DNA from: Desulfoscipio sp. XC116
GTDB taxonomy: Bacteria; Bacillota; Desulfotomaculia; Desulfotomaculales; Desulfallaceae
Direction: 5' to 3'
Assembly: GCF_039851975.1 (NCBI RefSeq)
Contig: NZ_CP156660.1
Coordinates: 682,001 to 746,000 of the forward strand
Length of the DNA: 64,000 nucleotides
Part shown: in pieces, positions 20,593-28,147 of the stretch
Numbering within the stretch: position 1 is the stretch's first letter
Layout of the letters: every line of letters begins with the position of its first letter
Translations under genes and position numbers: made by a program
The notes under the pieces: model-generated
What the model was told of the DNA's origin: nothing
The model's database searches: none
Seen by the model: only the letters and a program-made list of their open reading frames with translations

Positions 20593-20703
20593 ATGAAAAA
20601 GCCATACGAAAGCCCGGAAATCGAAATCACCGAATTTGAGATCACCGAAAACATCACCGCAAGCGGCGACGAGCCGCCCGGAGGGCCTATCGGCGGGTAT
20701 TGA
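20593..20703 (+). CDS. 36-residue RiPP-like precursor peptide
   Basis: A short gene starting 5 bp after the giant's stop; its ribosome binding site GAGGTG (20581-20586) overlaps that stop, implying translational coupling. The N-terminal half is an acidic leader, KKPYESPEIEITEFEITENI. It contains Y5-x-x-P8-x-I10, the YxxP-type motif recognised by RRE/PqqD-like proteins in lasso-peptide leaders. The C-terminal half after Thr22 is a glycine/proline-rich candidate core, ASGDEPPGGPIGGY. A PqqD/RRE protein, an HPr-kinase-like protein, a peptidase and an ABC exporter are encoded just downstream. There is no Asp/Glu at core position 7-9 and no asparagine-synthetase-like cyclase, so a standard lasso is unlikely. 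The modification is unknown. Confidence 0.7.
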   Translation: MKKPYESPEIEITEFEITENITASGDEPPGGPIGGY

Positions 20704-20721
20704 CGGCCGCACAAAAACAGG

Positions 20722-20750
20722 CAGGCGGACATAATCTGCCCGCCTGTTTT
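20722..20750 (+). terminator. Terminator after the peptide gene
   Basis: CAGGCGG (20722-20728), loop, CCGCCTG (20740-20746), TTTT. It separates the peptide from its presumed processing genes, a common way to give the precursor more transcript than its enzymes. Confidence 0.8.
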
Positions 20751-20809
20751 GTCAGGGCCAAGCTGTTCATCTGTGCAGGAATAACGATTTATATAAAAGA
20801 AGGTATGAT

Positions 20810-21120
20810 ATGAGAAAGCAACTGCAAAACCGTCCAATCTGATTTGTTTTATCTATAGCGGTACTTTTTGTCATGACGGGCGCGGTATTTGCCGCAGACC
20901 AGGCAAGCGGCCCGCCTGCCACCGCGTTTGCCGATGTGCCGGACAGCTTTTGGGGTAAGCAGGCAATCGACACATGGAGCGCTCATGGGGCATTATTCGG
21001 GGTGATGGCGTAAACTTCTATCCCAACGGGAAAATCAGTTCCCTTATAGAAATGAAACCGCTGATTGGTGCCGTAGAGCATCCGATTGACCTTAATGGCG
21101 GAAACATAACCACATACTAA
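20810..21120 (+). pseudogene. Truncated S-layer-homology (SLH) protein relic
   Basis: ATG 20810 begins MRKQLQNRPI and hits TGA at codon 11. The same frame continues as a signal-peptide-like FVLSIAVLFVMTGAVFAADQ and the start of an SLH domain, TAFADVPDSFWGKQAIDTW. Near 20990 a frameshift is needed to reach the rest of the SLH repeat, RGDGVNFYPNGKISS, and the frame ends TTY with TAA at 21120. One nonsense change and one frameshift mark it as dead, and it would be far shorter than a functional SLH protein. Confidence 0.7.
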
Positions 21121-21163
21121 AGCGTAAAAATTTAGTGGCTGCGGAAAGGAGTACCCATCATTG

Positions 21164-21871
21164 ATGTATAAAATAGCTGGTCTGAATGTAAAGATGGAAT
21201 GCTCGGGAGAAACACTGCTTACACAGGGAGAACCCTACCGGACCGTTGCCGGCCGACCGCACATTATAATAGATATCAGCGATGAAACGCTGGTAAAGAC
21301 AAAAAAGAGTTACCCTCAGTTTTGCTTTGACGAATGGGAGCATATCCATAAGGGCTTTGCCTTTTCATACAAGCTGCTGGAGCACTCCGGCTTCTGTCTT
21401 CATGCTTCGGCGGTGGCAATGGACAATAAGACCGTGCTGTTTTCTGCTCCCTGCGGGACGGGAAAATCAACCCACGCAGGATTATGGCAGCAGTATTTCG
21501 GCAAAGATAAGGCGGTTATTATCAATGACGACAGGCCCGCATTGCGCCTGATCGAAGATGAAATCTATGTATACGGTACGCCATGGAGCGGAAAAACCAA
21601 TCTGAACGCCAATATTAAAGTACCTTTGCAGGCGGTTGTCTTTTTATCTCAGGCCAAGGAAAACCATATTGAAAGGCTTACCAATAAGGAGGCTTTAAAG
21701 CTCCTGCTTCGCCAAAGTATACGCCCCAACCACGACAACGGCAGAATGGACGTCCTTTTAACTCTGTTGGACGCCCTGCTGCAAAAAATAGCTGTATACC
21801 ATTTAAGCTGCAACATCAGCATGGACGCTGTAAAGCTTGCTTATGACACCATAAATAAAAGGATGGGATGA
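21164..21871 (+). CDS. HPr-kinase-like (HprK-related) protein of a RiPP cassette
   Basis: A 235-residue P-loop protein related to the kinase domain of HPr(Ser) kinase. Visible are HASAVAMDNKTVLFSAPCGTGKSTHAG (shown as HASAVAMDNK then SAPCGTGKSTHAG; Walker A), VIINDDRPALR and YVYGTPWSGKTNLN. The N-terminal HPrK domain is absent, as in the stand-alone kinases of RiPP and HPr-rel cassettes. Lasso-cluster homologues phosphorylate a Ser of the precursor (established for paeninodin-type clusters); the substrate here is inferred to be the 36-residue peptide, which has Ser7 and Ser24. ATG 21164 follows GAAAGGAG (21144-21151). It overlaps the next gene by 4 bp. Confidence 0.8.
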   Translation: MYKIAGLNVKMECSGETLLTQGEPYRTVAGRPHIIIDISDETLVKTKKSYPQFCFDEWEHIHKGFAFSYKLLEHSGFCLHASAVAMDNKTVLFSAPCGTGKSTHAGLWQQYFGKDKAVIINDDRPALRLIEDEIYVYGTPWSGKTNLNANIKVPLQAVVFLSQAKENHIERLTNKEALKLLLRQSIRPNHDNGRMDVLLTLLDALLQKIAVYHLSCNISMDAVKLAYDTINKRMG

Positions 21872-22137
21872 TTATGAGAATAAAAGAAGGATATCTCCTG
21901 CGGGAGGTTGCGGGAAGCTATGTGGTAGTGCCTACCGGCAGAGCAGCCCTGGACTTTACCGGAGTGATCACTTTAAACGAAACAGGCGCGTTTCTGTGGA
22001 AGCTGCTTGCCGGTGACAAAACCGAGCAGGAATTGCTGGGTGCCCTGCTGGAAGAATACGATACCACCGAGGCAAAGGCAAAAGAGGATATTAATATATT
22101 CATTGCCAAACTTAAGGCGGCTGATTTGATTGAGTAA
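21868..22137 (+). CDS. PqqD-family peptide chaperone (RRE)
   Basis: An 89-residue PqqD-like winged-helix protein. It has RIKEGYLLREVAGSYVVVPT, the LNETGAFLWKLLAGDKTEQE helix typical of the family, and a C-terminal EDINIFIAKLKAADLI helix. Such proteins bind the leader of a RiPP precursor and present it to the modifying enzymes. Its start overlaps the kinase stop (ATGA) and its stop overlaps the start of the peptidase gene, so the three are translationally coupled. Confidence 0.85.
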   Translation: MIMRIKEGYLLREVAGSYVVVPTGRAALDFTGVITLNETGAFLWKLLAGDKTEQELLGALLEEYDTTEAKAKEDINIFIAKLKAADLIE

Positions 22138-22624
22138 AATAGTGACTATTTCAGAGCTTCACCCATTGATGGCGGAAACGCTGCAAAACGATGGAAAAGT
22201 AATTCTTACCATAACGGGAACCAGTATGCTGCCCCTTCTACGCCACAGAAAAGACCGGGTATGCCTGATGAAGCCGCAGGAGCAGCCCTTAAAAAAGTAT
22301 GACCTTCCCCTGTTTGTACGGGAGGACGGCAAATACATATTGCACAGGATCGTTAAGGTTACACCGGATGGGTATGAAGTAACCGGTGACAATCAATGCT
22401 TTATTGAATATCCGGTACGGCATTCGCAGGTGATATGCGTAGTACAAGGTATTTTTCGGGGTGACAGATATATCTCCTGCGACGGCTTTTTATATTGGGG
22501 ATATTGCAGGTTTTGGGTATTCGCATATCCCTTTCGGCGGCTGTATTTAATGGGAAAACAGTTTTTGTACCGGACCATCAGGCATTTAAAATACCGCAAT
22601 GGGGATTGGAAAAATGAAGGATAA
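22130..22624 (+). CDS. S24/S26-type (signal-peptidase-like) serine peptidase
   Basis: A 164-residue protein with the S26 fold elements: ITGTSMLPLLRHRKDRV carries the catalytic Ser in the SMLP box. YILHRIVKV supplies the general base position as His, as in SipW/ER-type signal peptidases that use a Ser-His dyad instead of Ser-Lys. YEVTGDNQ is the GDN box. A C-terminal aromatic segment, DGFLYWGYCRFWVFAYPFRR, may associate with the membrane. In this cassette it could remove the peptide leader, a role often played by C39 or transglutaminase-like proteases elsewhere. The start codon is TTG, overlapping pqqD. Confidence 0.75.
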   Translation: MSKIVTISELHPLMAETLQNDGKVILTITGTSMLPLLRHRKDRVCLMKPQEQPLKKYDLPLFVREDGKYILHRIVKVTPDGYEVTGDNQCFIEYPVRHSQVICVVQGIFRGDRYISCDGFLYWGYCRFWVFAYPFRRLYLMGKQFLYRTIRHLKYRNGDWKNEG

Positions 22625-24311
22625 GCAAACGCTCCTTTGGCTTTATCAAAATTCAAAATCGCAGCTTTTTCCTATGCTGGCGATGATATTAAGCAACGGG
22701 CTGTTTGCGGCGTGCTCAATACTCTTTGCCCTTGCCAGCCGCGGCATAATTGACGGTGCTGCCGCAGGGGATAAAAATGCCCTGATAAGACAGAGCCTGT
22801 GGTTGCTGGCCGTAATTATGCTGCAATTTATGATGCGTATCCTCTCCCGCAGCCTGGAAATCCGTATCCAAGGCAAGCTGGAATTGAATTATAGACGTAA
22901 CATCATAGGGAAACTTTTAACCAAAGACTACGCGCACACCATAAAACACCACAGTGGTGAACTGATGAACAGGCTTACCGGTGATGTTTCGATAGTCACC
23001 GAAGGGAGCGCAACCATTCTGCCTGAGCTTACGGCATTATTCACAAGACTGTTTGGCGCTATTTCAGTGTTGTATGTGTTTGATCCTGCCTTTACCCTTG
23101 TCTTTATCGCCAGTGGTGTGCTGCTGCTCCTGACCACGAAATTATTCCGTGGGAGGCTGAAACACCTACACAAAAGCATGCAGGAAAAGGACGGCGTGGT
23201 CCGTTCCTTCATGCAGGAGCTTCTGGAAAACCTGGTAGTCATTAAGACCTTCGGCGCAGAGCGTGAAATGGAATCGAAAACAGCGGGACTCGGGCAGGAG
23301 CATTATAAGGCGAAGATCAGGAAAAACACTGTCACCATTTTGGCAAATTCAGGTTTTTACTTTGTCTTTTCCATAGGTTATCTGTATGCTCTGATATGGG
23401 GAGCTTTCGGTTTGATGGCGGCGACCGTCAGCTTTGGAACTCTGACTGCCGTCTTGCAGCTTGTCGGGCAGGTACAGATACCTTTTGCCGGTTTATCCGG
23501 ATTTATCCCGAAGCTATATGGCGTTATCGCCTCGGCAGAAAGGCTGATAGAGCTTGAAAATCTGCCCGATGAAACGGATAGGAACAAAGGGGAACTTCAT
23601 GCGGCGGCTGTCTATTCCGCTATGCAAAGGATACGGCTGGAGGATGTTTCCTTCCGGTATGACAGGGAGCTTGTATTACACCATACCGAATTAACCATAG
23701 AAAAAGGTGATTTTGCCGTGATAGCCGGACGTTCCGGCATTGGTAAAAGCACTTTGATTATGCTGATGCTCGGAATATTCACACCCGTAAACGGGAACAT
23801 CGGTATTGAGCTTGACACCGATGAAAGGATTCCGGTGGATAAACATACAAGAAAGCTCTTTGCCTATGTCCCGCAAAACAATTTATTGCTGTCGGGAAGC
23901 ATCCGGGAGAATATCGCTTTTATAAATGCAAACGCCAGCGATGAACGGATCATGGCGGCCGCAGATATAAGCTGTGCTGCAGAATTTATTTGTGCTCTGC
24001 CTCACGGTCTGGATACGGTCATTGGTGAAAAGGGGCTGGGCTTATCCCAGGGACAGGCGCAGCGGTTAGCCATTGCCAGGGCGATTGCGTGTGACGCACC
24101 CATATTGCTGCTTGACGAGGCGACCTCGGCCCTCGATGAAGCCACAGAGAAAAAACTTTTACACAACATACGGCAGATGACGGATAAAACCTGCATCATT
24201 ATCAGCCACAAAAAGGCCGCCTTTGATCTGTGCAACAAAGAAATCCGCATAGAAAACGGCAGACTGAAAACTAGAGAAAGGGATGGTTCCTTCGCCTATG
24301 ATACTGCCTGA
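22614..24311 (+). CDS. ABC exporter (fused membrane and ATPase domains)
   Basis: A 565-residue half-transporter. An N-terminal six-helix ABC membrane domain (about residues 15-310) has the coupling region TKDYAHTIKHHSGELMNRLT. The C-terminal ATPase has Walker A AGRSGIGKSTL, a variant signature LSQGQAQRLAIARA (Gln for the first Gly after LS), Walker B ILLLDEATSALD and the H-loop ISHKKAA. There is no C39 peptidase domain at the N terminus, consistent with a separate protease in the operon. It probably exports the modified peptide as a homodimer. The ATG at 22614 overlaps the peptidase gene; an in-frame ATG at 22599 is the alternative. Confidence 0.88.
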   Translation: MKDKQTLLWLYQNSKSQLFPMLAMILSNGLFAACSILFALASRGIIDGAAAGDKNALIRQSLWLLAVIMLQFMMRILSRSLEIRIQGKLELNYRRNIIGKLLTKDYAHTIKHHSGELMNRLTGDVSIVTEGSATILPELTALFTRLFGAISVLYVFDPAFTLVFIASGVLLLLTTKLFRGRLKHLHKSMQEKDGVVRSFMQELLENLVVIKTFGAEREMESKTAGLGQEHYKAKIRKNTVTILANSGFYFVFSIGYLYALIWGAFGLMAATVSFGTLTAVLQLVGQVQIPFAGLSGFIPKLYGVIASAERLIELENLPDETDRNKGELHAAAVYSAMQRIRLEDVSFRYDRELVLHHTELTIEKGDFAVIAGRSGIGKSTLIMLMLGIFTPVNGNIGIELDTDERIPVDKHTRKLFAYVPQNNLLLSGSIRENIAFINANASDERIMAAADISCAAEFICALPHGLDTVIGEKGLGLSQGQAQRLAIARAIACDAPILLLDEATSALDEATEKKLLHNIRQMTDKTCIIISHKKAAFDLCNKEIRIENGRLKTRERDGSFAYDTA

Positions 24312-25512
24312 ACATGACTATTTGATCCGCTTGTTATCCGCTGTCATTGATGGTATACAGCCACAGAACCCACCGGAAACACTGGATTGGGAAAAGCTGT
24401 ATCAGCTTTCAATCTGGCACGGCATATCCAATATGGCCTGGTACGGCATCATGAAACTGATCCCTGAACACAGGTCGCCCCAGCATATTTTGATGAAATT
24501 CAAAAATGAATATAAGCTCGGTGTTGCAAAGGAAGCCACACAACACATAGCGGTGGAGCAAATCATAAAAGTCTTTGAAGAACACCGTATCTCCTGTCTG
24601 CCACTAAAGGGCTGCCTTGTGAAATACCTGTATCCACGGCCGGATATGCGGCAAATGGCCGACATTGATATTTTGATAAAGGACGAACAAGCGGAACAAA
24701 TAAAAGAATTGTTACTGGATATGGGCTTCACCGTCAAGCATCAGGGAGGTAACCATGATATCTATCACCGGAAGCCATATATGAACCTGGAAATGCACCG
24801 CAAATTGATATCCGATGGTTCCCCCTACAGCGCCTATTTAAGCAAAACATGGGACAGAGCCGGATTAAAACCGGATTGCCAATATACATACAGGCTTTCA
24901 GACGAGGATTTATATATTTACCTGATTATCCACCTTACAAAGCATTACATAGGCGGAGGCACCGGCATCCGGTCTTTCATGGATATTTGCTTATATAACC
25001 GTTGGTATAAACAAACGATGGATTGGAATTACATATGGACGGAGCTTGAAAAAATCGGCCTCCGGGAGTTTGCGGAAAACATTATAGGGCTGTGCGGCGT
25101 ATGGTTTGAAGGTGCTGAGAGTAAAGGGCTATATCATGAAATGGCTGACTATATCCTCTACAGCGGAGTTTACGGCACAAAAAAACATGCTGTAATAGCC
25201 TCTATGAATATAAAGACAAACAATAAGTATTCTATCAGGATCGCAAAAATCCTGTATGTCTTAAAGCTGTTTTTTCCCCCGCTTAATACGATGAAAATAT
25301 TATATCCGTTCCTTGAAACGGTGCCGTTTTTATTGCCGGTCAGTTGGGTGCTGCGGGGTATCAGATGCTTATTATTTAAGCGTAAACATACGCTGCAAAT
25401 GATACACGAAGTACATTCTGTATCGGAGAAAGACATGATAAAAATAGGGAGCCTGCATGAAAAAGCCGGGCTTAGCATGGTATCCCTATATAACCATGCT
25501 ACGATACCCTGA
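24283..25512 (+). CDS. Nucleotidyltransferase-family protein (NTP_transf_5-like)
   Basis: Up to 409 residues. The signature is LPLKGCLVKYLYPRPDMRQM followed directly by ADIDILI, the G-x-x-L...R-x-x-x-DIDIL nucleotidyltransferase active site of the uncharacterised NTP_transf_5 family. A later NHDIYHRKPYMNLEMHRKL completes the fold. Related proteins recur with HPr-kinase-like and PqqD proteins in RiPP and HPr-rel cassettes, but their substrate is not established. It overlaps the ABC gene by 29 bp if ATG 24283 is used; ATG 24298 is an equally plausible start. It is the last gene of the cassette. Confidence 0.75.
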   Translation: MVPSPMILPEHDYLIRLLSAVIDGIQPQNPPETLDWEKLYQLSIWHGISNMAWYGIMKLIPEHRSPQHILMKFKNEYKLGVAKEATQHIAVEQIIKVFEEHRISCLPLKGCLVKYLYPRPDMRQMADIDILIKDEQAEQIKELLLDMGFTVKHQGGNHDIYHRKPYMNLEMHRKLISDGSPYSAYLSKTWDRAGLKPDCQYTYRLSDEDLYIYLIIHLTKHYIGGGTGIRSFMDICLYNRWYKQTMDWNYIWTELEKIGLREFAENIIGLCGVWFEGAESKGLYHEMADYILYSGVYGTKKHAVIASMNIKTNNKYSIRIAKILYVLKLFFPPLNTMKILYPFLETVPFLLPVSWVLRGIRCLLFKRKHTLQMIHEVHSVSEKDMIKIGSLHEKAGLSMVSLYNHATIP

Positions 25513-25637
25513 ATAATGCAGCATGAGTGTATAGGTATGAATGAATTTTTAAGGAGAGATGTAAACTATGAACATTGGAGAGTGATCCATTTTGAGCGGG
25601 TGGATGAAGCATGGTTGAAGTTTTATTTGCGCCTGCC

Positions 25638-25743
25638 GGAGTGGAAGAAGTATTACGGAGGAAAATAACTAAGGACACTGCCATGTGGTACAATCTCCAT
25701 AAAAAGGGGAGTGGAAGAAGTATTACGGAGGAAAATAACTAAG
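25638..25743. repeat. 36-bp direct repeat pair
   Basis: An identical 36-bp stretch beginning GGAGTGGAAGAAGTATTACG occurs at 25638-25673 and again at 25708-25743, 34 bp apart. The first copy ends a short frame (...WLKFYLRLPEWKKYYGGK and stop); the second is free-standing. No gene I can support lies between the nucleotidyltransferase and the PEP-synthase relic. Confidence 0.85.
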
Positions 25744-25787
25744 TGAATGTCATACCTATCTTGAATATGATGTGGGTAGTAAAAAAG

Positions 25788-25828
25788 TTGTAGTTTCTTG
25801 TAGATAAGGAACTACAATTTTGTTTTTT
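25788..25828 (+). terminator. Probable terminator at the end of the RiPP-like operon
   Basis: TTGTAGTTTC (25788-25797) pairs with GGAACTACAA (25808-25817), followed by TTTTGTTTTTT. It is the first good terminator after the nucleotidyltransferase gene. Confidence 0.8.
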
Positions 25829-25860
25829 ATGTCGTAAGTGTTTATCATCTTTAATAGAAA

Positions 25861-26998
<1,138 letters not shown>

Positions 26999-27153
26999 GT
27001 AGTTTAAACGCATCCATCTCATGGGAATATGAGGTGATTTCCATAATAACTTTTTCGGGTATAATTTGAGGCATGTTTGCCGTCAGCGTAATGCAATTAG
27101 TACTTGCCACCGCACTGTCTCACATTTGTGGGTGAAATCGGTGGGAGTAATTT

Positions 27154-27303
27154 ATGGTAAGAATAATTCAAGGTCTCAGGCTGACTGCTTTAGATTTTAC
27201 TTTGTATGGTGGAGCTTTTTTTTGGAATTTTGCTCCTTTGATTCTAATGGTAGGTGCAGGGATTGGTTCCGAAGTTTTGAAAGAAAAATATAAAGAAGAT
27301 TAA
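27154..27303 (+). CDS. Possible 49-residue membrane peptide
   Basis: ATG 27154 opens a 49-codon frame, MVRIIQGLRL..., with one hydrophobic stretch (YGGAFFWNFAPLILMVGAGI) and a charged tail KEKYKED. A GGGAG site lies 7-11 bases upstream. I do not recognise a family, and the surrounding DNA is decayed, so it may be chance. Confidence 0.35.
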   Translation: MVRIIQGLRLTALDFTLYGGAFFWNFAPLILMVGAGIGSEVLKEKYKED

Positions 27304-27480
27304 ATGGTATAAAAATAATTGAAGTGATTAGGACAACATAACGCAATGTATGTTCCAAAATCATTGATAACAGATGAAATTAGTAAAAAGAGGTTGAATT
27401 CCACTTTGTCGGTAAGATTTTGAACATAGCGGGAAGTTCGATGGCATCTATATTTACCTAACTTCTCATCAATTTGAAAG

Positions 27481-27515
27481 AAGCCTGCTGTTACGCAGTC
27501 GGCTTTTAATTTTTA
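27481..27515 (+). terminator. Intrinsic terminator upstream of relB
   Basis: AAGCC-TG-CTG (27481-27490), loop TTACG, CAG-TC-GGCTT, then TTAATTTTT. It isolates the relB promoter from upstream reading. The rest of 27304-27581 shows no gene. Confidence 0.7.
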
Positions 27516-27581
27516 TATGGTAACATTTGATAATTTATTCAATGAACAGCATTATCTGCTGCAAAATATAGTGCATATTAC

Positions 27582-27610
27582 TTGAAACGCACGATATATT
27601 ATGGCATAAT
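27582..27610 (+). promoter_or_regulatory. SigmaA promoter of relB
   Basis: TTGAAA (27582-27587), 17-bp spacer, CATAAT (27605-27610), about 20 bp before the GGAGGT ribosome binding site. Confidence 0.6.
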
Positions 27611-27640
27611 TAATTTATAGTTAAAGATGGAGGTAGTTCT

Positions 27641-27895
27641 ATGGCTAAAACAATTAATGTAACAATACGACTTGACCGGGAAGTAAAAGAAAATGCTGAA
27701 AAGCTGTTTAGCGATTTGGGTATGAATCTTTCCACAGCATTCAATATATTTGTACGCCAAGCTCTGCGTCAGGGCAAAATTCCATTTGAAATTTACGATC
27801 CTTTCTACGGTGAAAAAAATCAAGCAAGGCTTGAGCATTCGATTAAGCATGCTGAGGCAGGTCAGATAACAGTACGCGAGCTGATAGAGGATTGA
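27641..27895 (+). CDS. relB: RelB/DinJ-family antitoxin
   Basis: An 84-residue type II antitoxin. The N-terminal ribbon-helix-helix TINVTIRLDREVKENAEKLF is followed by LGMNLSTAFNIFVRQALRQG, the RelB/DinJ signature that dimerises and binds the promoter, and a C-terminal toxin-binding tail. RBS GGAGGT precedes ATG. The toxin gene that should follow is truncated (27898-28041), so this is an orphan antitoxin. It may still autoregulate its promoter or act on toxins encoded elsewhere. Confidence 0.88.
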   Translation: MAKTINVTIRLDREVKENAEKLFSDLGMNLSTAFNIFVRQALRQGKIPFEIYDPFYGEKNQARLEHSIKHAEAGQITVRELIED

Positions 27896-27897
27896 TT

Positions 27898-28100
27898 ATG
27901 CAAAAGGCATGGACGGGTGAAGCTTGGGAAAATTATATTTACTGGCAGACGCAGGGTGGAAAAATTTTGAAGCTTATCGATGAAATTTTAAAGGATATTA
28001 GCCGTGATCCTTTTTCTGGTATAGGAAAACCGGAGCAATGATAAATTAAAAAGAATTATTGGCGAAAAACAATTGGAGATTGAAATTTCCTGCATTCAAG
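27898..28100 (+). pseudogene. YoeB-family toxin, truncated
   Basis: ATG 27898, two bases after the antitoxin stop, gives MQKAWTGEAWENYIYWQ, then DEILKDISRDPFSGIGKPEQ and tandem stops TGA TAA (28039-28044). YoeB proteins are about 85 residues; the residue corresponding to catalytic Glu46 (GKPE) is kept, but the region carrying Arg65 and His83 is lost. Shortly downstream, in another frame, LEIEISC resembles the family's C-terminal strand, so a deletion with frameshift is likely. The RNase should be inactive. Confidence 0.7.
28087..28100 (+). promoter_or_regulatory. Candidate Cascade target upstream of cas3
   Basis: TTC (28087-28089, the type I-C PAM) is followed by CTGCATTCAAG (28090-28100), which matches CCGCATTCAAG (31038-31048), the spacer-like DNA just after the degenerate repeat in the cas5c leader, with one mismatch. 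The site lies 48-61 bp before the cas3 start. The bases before the PAM (GATTGAAAT, 28078-28086) also resemble a repeat end. Confidence 0.45.
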
Positions 28101-28147
28101 ACAAAGTAGTATGTTCTTGTGGTAGACAGTTTACGAGGAGGATGTTG

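Noticed and set aside
20593-20703. Standard lasso peptide
   Set aside because: The tail has no Asp/Glu at ring position 7-9 and there is no asparagine-synthetase-like cyclase or B2 protease.
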